Counted from the stretch's first letter, positions 46,518-56,314 are shown. The stretch: 64,000 nucleotides of DNA from Dulcicalothrix desertica PCC 7102 (GCF_003991905.1 NZ_RSCL01000024.1:97045-161044), one strand, 5' to 3'. Translations and numbers: made by a program. Notes: generated by a model not told the origin, from the sequence alone.

Positions 46518-46844
46518 TTAACTACCATTACCACCTGAGACGTTATAGTCTTTCGAGCTAATACCTAACGCTGCAAGACCTCCAGAGGTTACATACTTAC
46601 ATACCTGTACAAAAGGTGTATCGGAACCACCGAAGGTTTGAGGTGAAAAAGAGACAAAACCGGTGAAAGAAATAACTACACCAACAGTTGTAGTCTTCCA
46701 GTTTTTGACAATTGCAGTTTTAAGGTTGAATTTGGGTGGAGTGTTATCAGGTTTCATTTGTTGTGGTGTTAAAGAATTTGTTAAATCTTGGGATGGAACG
46801 TTGTCAATTTGAATTGGTGTTAAAGGATTAGTTGAGTCAGACAT
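46518..46844 (-). CDS. holin-like small membrane protein
   Basis: The 108-residue protein has a proline- and asparagine-rich N-terminus. A basic entry KNWKTTTVGVVISFTGFV (membrane segment about 50-68) leads to a short polar loop, then a second hydrophobic part (KYVTSGGLAALGISSKDYNV). The layout resembles small phage-related holin-like proteins of cyanobacteria. No phage gene is adjacent, so the role is open. Confidence 0.6.
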   Translation of the reverse strand: MSDSTNPLTPIQIDNVPSQDLTNSLTPQQMKPDNTPPKFNLKTAIVKNWKTTTVGVVISFTGFVSFSPQTFGGSDTPFVQVCKYVTSGGLAALGISSKDYNVSGGNGS

Positions 46845-47082
46845 AATAAATTCCTTTAGTTACTCTGGTTGATTTATATATAGGCGCCTACCTTTTATAC
46901 TTATGCAGGGCGCGCTTGTTATCGTTATATAAATAACCAACTTAGGAGCAATTAATTCCGGAAAGGCATCTAAAATTTCCTGGTCTCTAGATTCGCACGC
47001 TAAAACGGTATACTTTTTTGATAAAGGATTTTGTATAATCATACTTACAATAAAAATAGTATAATTTAGAACAACAGTGTAT

Positions 47083-48111
47083 ATGAGCGAAACAAAAGCA
47101 GGACAAGTAGACTCAAGATGGTGGCGCTGGCCCCTAGAAACAATATTTCCGGATAAAAAATTTGATGGACAGTTGCAAAACCCTGAGACTGAGCAAATTT
47201 TTGACTTTAACACCGTTATTGCATCAGGAAATCCTTTTGGTGTAATTACGAGTCAAATAGTTTACTATCCGGAAAACGATAACCGCGAGTTGTATGCAGT
47301 ATTTATTTCTGGGTTAGGGCAACGTGAAAGCGAGTCTTCAAAGCGAAGTCGTAGATATGCTTCGACTCTCGTTACTGGTATTGCAAATTTAAATAACGCC
47401 TCTTACCGTAAGATACATCCGATTATTCGATTTATTAATAAATACCTTGATTGGATAAATGCAGGATTAGACCGTTTGAATTTATCTGGCAGCCCTGTAA
47501 TTGGCAATACCGCGATTTTAACTAATTATGCCATTACCTCCAACACTATTCTTAACTTTTCCAGTGATAGTCATGGTACTATTTTACTAGCAAGAGGTTT
47601 GAGAGTAGCAAAAAGGAAGTATATTGATGCGCGTGCTGGTATATTCGACTTTAAAAGGCGCCGAATTTTAAAGGAGAAGTGGGAAAAGCGTGCGAATCAG
47701 TTGATAAACGTTTTTGCTTTTGGGAATGGTTATTTAAACTGGGTGAAAGGACCGAGTTATATAATGGTATACATCGAGGGGGATACTGTACCTAATAAAT
47801 TTGGAATTACACCGCAAAGAGCAATTAAGCGAAAACGAGAAGATATAAAGTTTTTAATATTTGACCAGATATTTCCAGATGGTAGCTTTGAAGCTCATAA
47901 TATGATGTATACAACACAATTGCTGCGTCAAACTTTTATTAAAAATAATATTCAAATAGGTGATTTTCCTGCTTTGTACAATAAAATTTACCAAAATACT
48001 TTACAGGTGGCTAAAGTTGATGAAGTTCCCTGGCCCAGCGACATGAATGACTATACATGGTATCCTGAAAGCCTTAATTTTATTCTCCCGTCGGCGCCTT
48101 TAAATAATTGA
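47083..48111 (+). CDS. conserved hypothetical protein with hydrolase-like elbow
   Basis: The start is ATG 47083; a GTG two codons earlier is possible. The 342-residue protein has RELYAVFISGLGQRESESSK, which looks like an oxyanion strand, and ILNFSSDSHGTILLARGLRV, which resembles the nucleophile elbow of lipase-like alpha/beta hydrolases (S-x-S-x-G with H). A basic helical segment KRRRILKEKWEKRANQ follows. A fold assignment is tentative. Confidence 0.65.
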   Translation: MSETKAGQVDSRWWRWPLETIFPDKKFDGQLQNPETEQIFDFNTVIASGNPFGVITSQIVYYPENDNRELYAVFISGLGQRESESSKRSRRYASTLVTGIANLNNASYRKIHPIIRFINKYLDWINAGLDRLNLSGSPVIGNTAILTNYAITSNTILNFSSDSHGTILLARGLRVAKRKYIDARAGIFDFKRRRILKEKWEKRANQLINVFAFGNGYLNWVKGPSYIMVYIEGDTVPNKFGITPQRAIKRKREDIKFLIFDQIFPDGSFEAHNMMYTTQLLRQTFIKNNIQIGDFPALYNKIYQNTLQVAKVDEVPWPSDMNDYTWYPESLNFILPSAPLNN

Positions 48112-48400
48112 GTAATTACACTCAAAAGCAAAATTGCATGGGACTATTAAGCTTCCATGCAAATACTAAATATAATGGCGATTAAAATTACTATTTAGTT
48201 TAAAACTAAATAACAATCAATACTTACTATATTAAACATAAACCAAGCTAATTACTAGTACGTTTAAGACTAATTTTATACCTTTGTTATAGTAAAACAT
48301 ACGTTGTGAGTTTAGACACATTTATTTGGTTTTGCGCCTGATTTTATGTACTTTGTGGTACATTTCATGAACCACAAAGTACACAAAGAAAAGAAAAAAA

Positions 48401-48649
48401 TTAGTTTAAGCAGAGTAATTCGTTTTCGTCGGCTAATTCATCCTCGGTGAGTTCATCACTATAACCTTGCGGATAGTCAAAAACTATCGTATAATTCCAA
48501 TTATTATCATCATCAATCCGTAATCCAGTAACTCGACCGATAGCCCACTTACTTGGTTTACAATTACTTTTCATTGCAACCCGCGAGTTGAATGTGTATT
48601 TTGGAGATTGAGCGCAAAAGCCAGCGAATTGGATTGTAATAGTGTTCAT
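48401..48649 (-). CDS. hypothetical small acidic protein, 82 aa
   Basis: I use the ATG at 48649 (MNTITIQFAGFCAQSPKYTF) over one 13 codons earlier, as the protein composition begins there. The C-terminus is strongly acidic (SDELTEDELADENELLCLN). It resembles a small SH3-like or Tudor-like beta fold (WAIGRVTGLRIDDDNNWNYT). Family not recognised. Confidence 0.55.
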   Translation of the reverse strand: MNTITIQFAGFCAQSPKYTFNSRVAMKSNCKPSKWAIGRVTGLRIDDDNNWNYTIVFDYPQGYSDELTEDELADENELLCLN

Positions 48650-49030
48650 AATTTTGTATGATTGAAGTACTACAGCATTCACTTTCAATTCCGGCGGTAA
48701 CCCGAAAATGTATCTCGAAATTGCACAAAAACTTGAGAAAATATTACATTTTTAGTCGAACGTATATCTTCACTTTCATTGAGTTATGCAATTTGATTTA
48801 ATATTTATGAAGTCAGGCAGATTTGGGATAGTAAGCTTTCCCTGTATCCGCTTTAGTGACAAGGTTAAAAGCCTGAGCTTGCATTGAGGAGATTGTTCAT
48901 GATATCTTAGAAACTTGTTATATTTATTATATCACTTAAAAAATATTTTTGCCTGATTTCGCTGCCAAAATCAGGTTAACTTTAATAAAATTTTTCACAA
49001 TTTATACTATTGCTTTACAAACCACTTTTT

Positions 49031-49121
49031 ATCTTGTGGAGCTATCTTGTAGAGCCATCTTGTAGAGCCATCTTGTGGAGCCATCTTGTAGAGCCATCTT
49101 GTGGAGCTATCTTGTGCAGCG
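49031..49121. repeat. seven tandem 13-bp repeats (ATCTTGTGGAGCC)
   Basis: The units are ATCTTGT(G/A)GAGC(C/T), seven in exact register, the last being ATCTTGTGCAGCG. They are followed by a GCGGGCATCC-TTGCCCGC hairpin that may end transcription of the peptide gene from the other side. The related CTTGTGGAACGGGCATCCCTGCCCG occurs near 51790. Confidence 0.9.
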
Positions 49122-49153
49122 GGCATCCTTGCCCGCCCTAGGAATAACTTTAA

Positions 49154-49402
49154 TTATTTAGCAGCAATAGCTTGACCTGCGTTGCTCAAGATATCTTGCA
49201 ACTGAACAACAGAAGCAGTATAGCTACCACCGGGGCCTGCAAAGGTTTGTTGAGCAACCCCTAAGTTCTTTTGCGAAAAGCTGTTAGAAGCATCCGATGC
49301 AAACCCACCGATGTCACCTAAGCTAATAGCTAGACCACCTGCAACAGTATCAAGCTCATCAAAAGAAAGTTCAACTGCGTTGGTGTTAGTTTCGTTATTC
49401 AT
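49154..49402 (-). CDS. double-glycine leader peptide (RiPP/bacteriocin-like precursor)
   Basis: The 82-residue peptide starts MNNETNTNAVELSFDELDTV and reaches AGG at residues 21-23. The S-F-D-E-L-D-x-V-A-G-G run is the standard leader ending in a GG cleavage site used by peptidase-containing ABC exporters. The core (24-82) is glycine-, serine- and alanine-rich and has no cysteine. No modification enzyme or peptidase transporter is adjacent; an MFS exporter is divergent 287 bases away. A secreted peptide is likely, its activity unknown. Confidence 0.75.
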   Translation of the reverse strand: MNNETNTNAVELSFDELDTVAGGLAISLGDIGGFASDASNSFSQKNLGVAQQTFAGPGGSYTASVVQLQDILSNAGQAIAAK

Positions 49403-49689
49403 TTACTTATCTCCGTAAAAGTATAATTATTTGGTTGAGATATCGCAGAAGTCATACCGTTTATTATTTCGGTTGCTTTGCTGCGTTTGTTTTCGCTTCA
49501 TGTGTACATACTATGAATTTTGCTTCTTCCTGTACATCGCACAAACGTTGGGAATAAAGCTTATATTTCTCCACCGAAAAGAGTCATACTAAAGTTCGAT
49601 ATGGAAGTAAGTAAACAAACAGAAGCATTGCTGAGTTAGATAGGGCATACTAAAAGGCAGGGATTATACCACTAGGGAGGCATCTGCAA

Positions 49690-50979
49690 TTGAAGGGCTG
49701 GCTAAAAAATAATATTTATTTACATCTACCTGCATTCCAATCACGTAACTTTAGACTCTTCTTTGGTGGACAAACGCTGTCGCTGTCAGGCACGTTTATG
49801 ACGCAGGTGACGATTTCTTGGTTAATTTATACCCAGACGGGTTCTGCTTGGTTGCTTGGTTTAAACGGGTTTCTGCAATTTTTACCGACATTAGTTCTGG
49901 CGCCGTTTTCAGGGGTTTTGAGTGACCGTTGGAGTAAGCGCGATTTATTGATAGTGGTGCAAGTGCTAGGAACAGTCGCTTCTTTAACTTTGACGACACT
50001 ATCCTTTTTAGGATTGGCAAATTTTTGGGTGCTGATAATTTTCAGTATTTGGGGAGGATTATTAAAGGGTCTGGATATGCCTGTGAGGTACGCGATTGTA
50101 ATTGAAACAGTCGATAACCGTGACCATTTAAATAACGCTATCGCCCTTTATTCTGCCATGCTTAGTACCTCTATGTTAATTGGGCCTGCAATTGGAGGTT
50201 TATTACTTGCCAAGCTTGGCGCCAACTATTGCTTTCTGTACGATAGTCTAAGTTACGTTGTGGCACTATTAACGCTTATTTCAATGAGATTACGACCAAC
50301 TCCTTCTCACATTTCTACATCTGGAAGCAACACCTGGCAAAAATTACAAGAAGGATTTAGTTATATATATAATGTGGTGCCAATTCGTGCCATCTTATTA
50401 CTGTTGGCATTAAATGGTTTATTCGGTAGTGCCCATATGGCGTTACTTCCCATCTTTGCATCTGACATCCTTAAAGGTGGTGGGGATACAATGGGCTTTT
50501 TGAGTTCAGCAGGTGCTATAGGTTCAGTTATTGGCTGTCTTTATCTTAGCTTGCGTCAGCGAGTGTTGGGTTTAGAAAAGTTGATGGCATTATGTCCTGC
50601 TATAAGTGGAATTGGCTTAATTGCTTTTGCAATATCTAGACAAGTTTGGCTTTCGTTACTGATTCTAGCTGTAATTGGTGGCGCCGGAATGCTTATAGTG
50701 TCTTGCGGTAACACCATTGTGCAAACCTTAGTTGAAGACGATAAACGGGGTAGAGTGATGAGTCTTTACTCTCTGTCTATAATTGGTACACTACCTTTGA
50801 GTAGCTTAATCGCTGGAAGTTTAGCACAGTATATCGGCGCCCCGAATACCGTAATTGCCAGTGGAATTATTTGCCTTTTAGAATCAATTTGGTTTGCTCG
50901 ACAGTTACCACTTTTGACAAGCTGGATTAAAATGAAAACAAATTTGCCCAATAATTTATCTGAAGCAGCAACTCATTAA
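49690..50979 (+). CDS. MFS exporter (EntS/MFS_3-like)
   Basis: The 429-residue transporter has about twelve membrane segments, the loop 2-3 motif GVLSDRWSKRDLLI, and the start FRLFFGGQTLSLSGTFMTQV typical of the enterobactin-exporter-like group. A TTG at 49690 preceded by GGAGG is the best start. Its cargo cannot be read from the sequence; the divergent leader-peptide gene and the following GST gene are context only. Confidence 0.9.
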   Translation: MKGWLKNNIYLHLPAFQSRNFRLFFGGQTLSLSGTFMTQVTISWLIYTQTGSAWLLGLNGFLQFLPTLVLAPFSGVLSDRWSKRDLLIVVQVLGTVASLTLTTLSFLGLANFWVLIIFSIWGGLLKGLDMPVRYAIVIETVDNRDHLNNAIALYSAMLSTSMLIGPAIGGLLLAKLGANYCFLYDSLSYVVALLTLISMRLRPTPSHISTSGSNTWQKLQEGFSYIYNVVPIRAILLLLALNGLFGSAHMALLPIFASDILKGGGDTMGFLSSAGAIGSVIGCLYLSLRQRVLGLEKLMALCPAISGIGLIAFAISRQVWLSLLILAVIGGAGMLIVSCGNTIVQTLVEDDKRGRVMSLYSLSIIGTLPLSSLIAGSLAQYIGAPNTVIASGIICLLESIWFARQLPLLTSWIKMKTNLPNNLSEAATH

Positions 50980-51033
50980 CAATTGACTTTAAATTCTCTA
51001 CTACAGAGTCTAAAATATACAGGGGAAATATCT

Positions 51034-51732
51034 ATGATTGACCTTTACTACTGGACTACGCCCAACGGACACAAAATTACTATATTTTTAGAAGAAGTTG
51101 AACTACCCTACAACATTATCCCTGTCAATATCGGTAAAGGGGAGCAGTTTAAACCAGAATTTCTAGAAATTGCTCCGAACAATCGTATACCAGCAATTGT
51201 TGACCGTGAACCTGCTGATGGTGGTGAACCCATTTCGATTTTTGAGTCAGGTGCAATATTAGAGTACCTAGCAGACAAAACCGGGAAATTAATTCCAGCA
51301 CATATTCGAGGTCGCGTGGAAGTACTGCAATGGCTGTATTGGCAAATGGGAGGACTTGGACCAATGGCAGGGCAAAACCATCACTTCAATATATACGCTC
51401 CTGAAAAAATTCCTTACGCAATTAATCGTTATGTCAACGAAACAGGACGTTTATATGCTGTTATGGATAAACGACTAAGTGACCGCGAATTCCTAGCAGG
51501 AGATTATTCAATTGCCGATATTGCCAGCTATCCCTGGATTGTACCCTACGAACGACAAGGACAGAAACTAGAAGATTATCCTAACCTGCAACGCTGGTTT
51601 GAAGCAATAAAAGGGCGCCCAGCAACAATTCGAGCTTATGAAAAAGCTGAAGCATTTAATAATGAGCAAATAGCTCCAGAACAAGCGCGCGATTTATTAT
51701 TTAATCAATCCGCTACTACTGTGAAGCGATAA
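51034..51732 (+). CDS. glutathione S-transferase (YfcG/YghU-like)
   Basis: ATG 51034 after AGGGGAAAT gives 232 residues; the longer frame adds a leader without support. The thioredoxin-like half has LYYWTTPNGHKITIFLEEVE, the cis-Pro NNRIPAIVD and the glutathione-binding FESGAILEYLADKTG. The helical half has GPMAGQNHHFNIYAPEKIPY and ADIASYPWI. This is the Nu-like class, often active as a disulphide-bond reductase. It lies between MFS and SDR genes on the same strand. Confidence 0.93.
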   Translation: MIDLYYWTTPNGHKITIFLEEVELPYNIIPVNIGKGEQFKPEFLEIAPNNRIPAIVDREPADGGEPISIFESGAILEYLADKTGKLIPAHIRGRVEVLQWLYWQMGGLGPMAGQNHHFNIYAPEKIPYAINRYVNETGRLYAVMDKRLSDREFLAGDYSIADIASYPWIVPYERQGQKLEDYPNLQRWFEAIKGRPATIRAYEKAEAFNNEQIAPEQARDLLFNQSATTVKR

Positions 51733-51864
51733 ACATTCTCTTCATGATTTTTATACTATTTGTCAGTATAAATTAAACATACTCTTGTGTCTTGTGGAAC
51801 GGGCATCCCTGCCCGTCCAACCAAATTTGATCAAAACTTGCTAAATCTTCAAACTGCTTTAACT

Positions 51865-52620
51865 ATGAATCAAGTTGCTTTAATTACAGGTGGTAGTCGT
51901 GGACTTGGCAAAGATATGGCTTTGCGTCTGGCTCAAACTGGTTGTGATATTATAATTACTTACAAATCCAAACTGGAAGAAGCGAGTGAAGTAGTAACCC
52001 AAATTAAGCAAATAGGACAAAATGCAACCGCTTTACAGTTTGATGTAGGGCAAATCAAGGACTTTGACGGTTTTGTTGCCAAACTTCAAACTGTACTAAG
52101 TAAGGAATTTGGAACAGAAAAACTAGATATTTTGATTAACAATGCTGGGGTGGGAGCTACGATTCCCATTGCCCAAGTAACGGAAGAAGATTTTGACGGT
52201 CTTGTAAACATTCACTTCAAGGGTGTATATTTTTTAACCCAAAAATTATTACCAATCATAAATGACGGCGGTAGAATTATCAACATTTCCAGTGGGACAA
52301 CTCGCTTCGCTAATCCAGGTTACTCGGTTTATGCTTCTGCTAAAAGTGCGATTGAAACTTTCACAAGATACTTAGCTAAAGAAATAGGAACGCGGGGAAT
52401 TACTGCTAATGTGCTAGCTCCCGGAGCCATTGAAACCGACTTTAATAATGCTACAGTGCGTAGTAATCCTCAAATTAAAGGTTATATCGCCTCTAATACT
52501 GCTCTAGGTCGAGTTGGACAAGCCGAAGATATTGGTGGAATTGTGGCTTTCTTATGCTCCCCTGATGCCAAATGGATCAACGGGCAACGGATTGAAGCTA
52601 GTGGTGGAGTATTTCTTTGA
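51865..52620 (+). CDS. short-chain dehydrogenase/reductase (FabG-like)
   Basis: ATG 51865 begins MNQVALITGGSRGLGKDMAL; the longer frame starts in a dispersed GGGCATCCCTGCCC repeat. The 251-residue enzyme has the TGGSRGLG cofactor loop, ILINNAGVGA, the Ser of IINISSGTTRF, catalytic YSVYASAKSAIE and the C-terminal GQRIEASGG. It reduces or oxidises a small carbonyl or alcohol with NADP(H). Substrate unknown. Confidence 0.93.
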   Translation: MNQVALITGGSRGLGKDMALRLAQTGCDIIITYKSKLEEASEVVTQIKQIGQNATALQFDVGQIKDFDGFVAKLQTVLSKEFGTEKLDILINNAGVGATIPIAQVTEEDFDGLVNIHFKGVYFLTQKLLPIINDGGRIINISSGTTRFANPGYSVYASAKSAIETFTRYLAKEIGTRGITANVLAPGAIETDFNNATVRSNPQIKGYIASNTALGRVGQAEDIGGIVAFLCSPDAKWINGQRIEASGGVFL

Positions 52621-52764
52621 TAGCTCGAAAATAAGCAATTATTACAGAACTGTCAAACATCACTTTCATCAAGGCATAAGCTCCTGAATGCGCTCAGAAC
52701 GCATATCATCAATCAGCATGACATAAGTCTAGATTTTACCGATTTATAGCATATTTACTGATAA

Positions 52765-53031
52765 ATACGTTCATTAAGCTTCAGCAGCTGCATAAATACT
52801 GGTAAAGTCAAAAATCTTGTGCAGGCGCCTAATGTCAAAGATATTCCTTGGCAAATACTGAGTGCTAAATATTACATTAAAGCTGGTGTATTTAGCAACA
52901 TTAATTATATCCAACGAGTAGATACAGTCGGAGGTCAGGCGCCCAAAGTTGGTTGCGATTCATCTTATGTAGGTAATGAAGTAAGAGTGAATTATAGTGC
53001 CAACTACTACTTCTATGGCGCCGCACAATAA
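52765..53031 (+). pseudogene. DUF3455 gene remnant, copy 1 (C-terminal part)
   Basis: The frame is open from 52765 and reads INTGKVKNLVQAPNVKDIPW, then YYIKAGVFSNINYIQRVDTV and GCDSSYVGNEVRVNYSANYY, the C-terminal third of a cyanobacterial DUF3455 protein (usually about 170-200 residues with a signal peptide). The N-terminal two thirds are missing and no start with a ribosome site exists. Confidence 0.75.
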
Positions 53032-53040
53032 CCTTATCTG

Positions 53041-53112
53041 AAAAATATTTCTTGGTTATTGCTGAGTGCCAAATTTTACATAAATAATGGTGTATTTAGC
53101 AATATCAAGAAA
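53041..53112 (+). pseudogene. DUF3455 gene remnant, copy 2, cut by foreign DNA
   Basis: KNISWLLLSAKFYINNGVFS and NI repeat the DIPWQILSAKYYIKAGVFSN of copy 1, then the match stops at about 53106. After it base composition rises to that of the ABC cluster. The rest of DUF3455 is absent on the far side of the cluster. Confidence 0.7.
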
Positions 53113-54030
53113 TATTATGTTTTCTGCGTGATGCGCTGCTGGAAATGACCAAGTAAACGGGATGAGCAACATGTTGAAGCTTGTGGAGATTACCTGCATA
53201 ATCAAGGCGCCCACAACAGTTCCAAGCACATTCGCGCGACCACCAGAGAAGGGCGTGCCACCAACAACAACGGCTGCAATGGCATCGAATTCCGCGTTGA
53301 CACCAATCTTGCTAGGGTCGCCCATGCTGAGTCTCGCCGTTTCAATAAGCCCAGCCAGTCCGGCGAGCAGGGCGCTAATTATATAGACAATGTATTTCAC
53401 GCGAAAAGCGCGGATACCCGCAAGCCTTGCTGCTGCTTCGTTACCGCCGACTGCAACGATATGGTGCCCAAAAAGCGTAAAGCGGATACAGAAGATAGCT
53501 GCCGCAATGACAATAAGGGCAATTACAACCTGAACCGGGATGGCGCCGAGATAGCCTTTTCCAATCGCTTCAAACGTGGGGTTGGCAAAGGGAACAAGTT
53601 GACCATCCCCAATAACCTGAGCTATCCCACGCCACATAATGAGAGCCGCCAGGGTGGCAATCAAAGGTTCAAGTGAGAGACGTGAGATGAGAAAGCCGTT
53701 AAGAAATCCAATCAATAAGGCACCTGCCAAAGCAACCGGGATAGCAATAAAAATCCCGTGATTAATAAGCAATGCCACAATGACTGAAACCAATGCCATA
53801 GTGGAGCCAACGGTGAGGTCGATACCACGTGAGGCAATAACAAATGTCATCCCAACGGCAATGATCATCGTCGTAGACACTTGGAGCAACATATTTAGAG
53901 TGTTGCTAACTGTAGCAAAACGCGGAGTAAAGATGGCGTTCGCAACATACAAAATAAGGAGTGCCGCAGGAGCGCCGTTATTTGGGTTCCATAGGGTTCT
54001 CCAACTAGGAGCGCGCTTCTTGATTTTCAT
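53056..54030 (-). CDS. ytfT: sugar ABC permease, C-terminally truncated (YtfT/RbsC-like)
   Basis: The 324-residue frame has the family's eight or nine membrane segments and motifs RGIDLTVGSTMALV, GGNEAAARLAGI and GGTPFSGGRANVLGTVVGAL. After SFNMLLIPFTWS the normal last segment is replaced by FPAAHHAENIIFLDIAKYTI, coded by the antisense of the DUF3455 remnant, so the true C-terminus is lost. It overlaps the ATPase gene by four bases. A second permease of the YjfF type is missing. Confidence 0.85.
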   Translation of the reverse strand: MKIKKRAPSWRTLWNPNNGAPAALLILYVANAIFTPRFATVSNTLNMLLQVSTTMIIAVGMTFVIASRGIDLTVGSTMALVSVIVALLINHGIFIAIPVALAGALLIGFLNGFLISRLSLEPLIATLAALIMWRGIAQVIGDGQLVPFANPTFEAIGKGYLGAIPVQVVIALIVIAAAIFCIRFTLFGHHIVAVGGNEAAARLAGIRAFRVKYIVYIISALLAGLAGLIETARLSMGDPSKIGVNAEFDAIAAVVVGGTPFSGGRANVLGTVVGALIMQVISTSFNMLLIPFTWSFPAAHHAENIIFLDIAKYTIIYVKFGTQQ

Positions 54031-55565
54031 GGATCAACCGTTCCCTCCGCCATAGCGTGCAAAATTGTCTTTATGTTCTTCTGCTCGCCATTTAGTTGGG
54101 CAACTGACCGCCCGTCACGCAAGACGACGACACGCTGTGAGCCTTCAACAAGCTCTTCCACTTCTGATGAAATCATGAGAACCCCAAGACCTTGCAAAGC
54201 TAGTTCGGCGATAAGCCGCTGTATCTCCCCCTTTGCACCAACATCAATACCGCGAGTCGGTTCGTCGAGGAGAAGAAGTTTCGTATTCTTACACAGCCAT
54301 CGCGCGAGAAGCACTTTCTGCTGATTACCACCTGATAGTTCGTGGATTTTCTGTTCGGCACTAGCCGCCTTGATGTCAAGACGCTGCATAAAACGAGTAA
54401 CAAGTTCGTTCTGTCGTTTTCTGTCAACGATGCCCCATCGCGTTAGGGCTGGTAGAGCGGCGAGAGTGAGGTTTTCGCGCACCGAAAGCTCAGGAATAAT
54501 GCCGTCCGCTTTGCGATCTTCTGAAAGGAAAGCTATCCCCACGTCGATAGCGTCATGAGGATCACGTAGGGAGAGAAGTTTACCTTCGAGTTTTACGGTT
54601 CCGCCGTCAAGTGGTTCAGCCCCAAATAGAGCGCGCGCTGTTTCGCTGCGACCAGAGCCAAGCAAACCCGCAAGCCCAACTATTTCACCATGCCGCACTT
54701 CAATAAAGATACCTGAGAGACGATTCTGATATTTGAGAGCTTCTGCCTGTAGCAGTATTGCTCCCCCTACTGCGTTTTGCGGTTCTGTTGCGAATGCCGT
54801 GACTCCTTTGCTCACTTCCCTTGGCTTGCGACCCAGCATATGACAGACAAGATCGAGGCGATTGAGTGTGGTCAGTGACTGCGTTATAATGTGGCGCCCA
54901 TCACGGAGGACTGTCACACGATCACATACGGCGTAGAGTTCTTCAAAACGGTGGCTGACGTAAATAATGGATGTTCCTTCCGATTTTAGTCTACGCATAA
55001 CGTCAAAAAGAACAGAGACCTCGCTTGGAGTAAGCGAACTCGTGGGTTCATCAAGGATAAGTACCCGCGCGTGTGTAGATATAGCGCGCGCGATAGCTAC
55101 CATCTGGCGATGAGCAATATTGAGCGAACCAACCACCGAGCGTGGGTCGATATGCAACCCAAGACGTGCCAATATCTCGCCCGCTTCACTGTTCATGCGT
55201 CGTTTGTCAATAATGCCGAAGCGATGCGGTTCCCTGCCAAGAAAAATATTCTCAGCAACAGTTCGGAAACCGACGAGATTAATTTCCTGGTAAACAGCTA
55301 CAATGCCTACTGCCTGGGCTTCGGTCGGGTTTTGAAACGCAACGCGACCCATAGCGTACTCTATAACACCCGAATCCCGCCGATACGCTCCCGTCAGAAT
55401 TTTAATCAGCGTCGATTTGCCGGCGCCGTTTTCGCCAACTAGCGCATGAATCTCGCCTGTCAAGAGTTCAAAATCAACGCCCTGGAGCGCGGGCACGCCA
55501 GAAAAACTTTTCTTTATGTCCCTCATGTGCAGGACAGTTCGAGTCGCCTGATTCATCAGAGCCAC
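54027..55565 (-). CDS. ytfR: sugar ABC transporter ATPase with two nucleotide-binding domains
   Basis: The 512-residue protein is of the RbsA/MglA/YtfR type. Domain 1 has Walker A GENGAGKSTLIK and ILDEPTSSLTPSE. Domain 2 has the degenerate GLLGSGRSE, signature LSGGNQQKVLLARWL and LLLDEPTRGIDVGAKGE. The protein is full length. Base composition is richer in GC than neighbours and the residues are proteobacterial in style, which suggests transfer. Its binding-protein gene lies 1 kb upstream, across a repeat array. Confidence 0.94.
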   Translation of the reverse strand: MALMNQATRTVLHMRDIKKSFSGVPALQGVDFELLTGEIHALVGENGAGKSTLIKILTGAYRRDSGVIEYAMGRVAFQNPTEAQAVGIVAVYQEINLVGFRTVAENIFLGREPHRFGIIDKRRMNSEAGEILARLGLHIDPRSVVGSLNIAHRQMVAIARAISTHARVLILDEPTSSLTPSEVSVLFDVMRRLKSEGTSIIYVSHRFEELYAVCDRVTVLRDGRHIITQSLTTLNRLDLVCHMLGRKPREVSKGVTAFATEPQNAVGGAILLQAEALKYQNRLSGIFIEVRHGEIVGLAGLLGSGRSETARALFGAEPLDGGTVKLEGKLLSLRDPHDAIDVGIAFLSEDRKADGIIPELSVRENLTLAALPALTRWGIVDRKRQNELVTRFMQRLDIKAASAEQKIHELSGGNQQKVLLARWLCKNTKLLLLDEPTRGIDVGAKGEIQRLIAELALQGLGVLMISSEVEELVEGSQRVVVLRDGRSVAQLNGEQKNIKTILHAMAEGTVDP

Positions 55566-55650
55566 CTATACTAGAAATCCTTCACGCCATACTTCCTGGC
55601 TATCTTTTCTCGTCAACATCTCTATTTATCTATATTAGGATACAAATTAC

Positions 55651-56314
55651 CTATTGGTTCGTGTCATTAATTTTGGGGCGTTGATTAGCAACGGATACAA
55701 CGGATGTAACGGATAATTTATTGGTTACAAATAAAACCAAGTTATTTAAAATTAACTATCCGTTACATCTGTTAATCATCGGTTGCCAATATTTCTACTC
55801 CCTAAAACTTATGACATGAAGCACTATTGTTCCATGTCATTAATTTTGGCTAGTTGGCGCCGATAGTAAGGTGGGCATTGCCCACCATACAACCAGCCAA
55901 AACTTTTGACATAAACTACTATTGGTTCGTGTCATTAATTTTAGTGCGTTGATTAGCAACGGATGAGAGCGGATGTAACGGATAAGTAATTTTAAATAAC
56001 TGGACGCAAGTTTGTAGCAAATAAATCATCCGTTACATTTGTTACATCCGTTACATCCGTTGCAAACCAACCTTCCAAAACTAATGACACGGACTACTAT
56101 TGGTTCATGTCATAAGTTTTGGGGTGTAGCAGAATTGGCAACGGATGATGAACGGATGTAACGGATAAATAATTTTAAATAACTGGACGCAAGTTTGTAG
56201 CAAATAAATCATCCGTTACATCCGTTACATCCGTTACATCCGTTGCAAACCAACCAGCCAAAACTTTTGACATAAACTACTATTGGTTCGTGTCATTAAT
56301 TTTGGTGCGTTGAC
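55651..56314. repeat. array of alternating hairpin repeats with STRR
   Basis: The motif CTATTGGTTCGTGTCATTAA followed by TTTTGG starts near 55652, 55826, 55919, 56097 and 56280, each paired with a preceding CCAAAACTTTTGACAT or similar, giving about 48-bp hairpins. Between them are STRR hairpins (55688-55788, 55955-56063, 56137-56247), in one case replaced by a GGTGGGCATTGCCCACC hairpin. The unit period is about 175-183 bp. It separates the binding-protein gene from its transporter genes. Confidence 0.85.

Noticed and set aside
49031..49121. Possible CRISPR array
   Set aside because: The 13-bp units are contiguous with no spacers, and no cas gene is present.
53162..55442. Plus-strand frames inside the sugar transporter genes
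   Set aside because: The GC-richer DNA keeps antisense frames open; the minus-strand products have complete family motifs.
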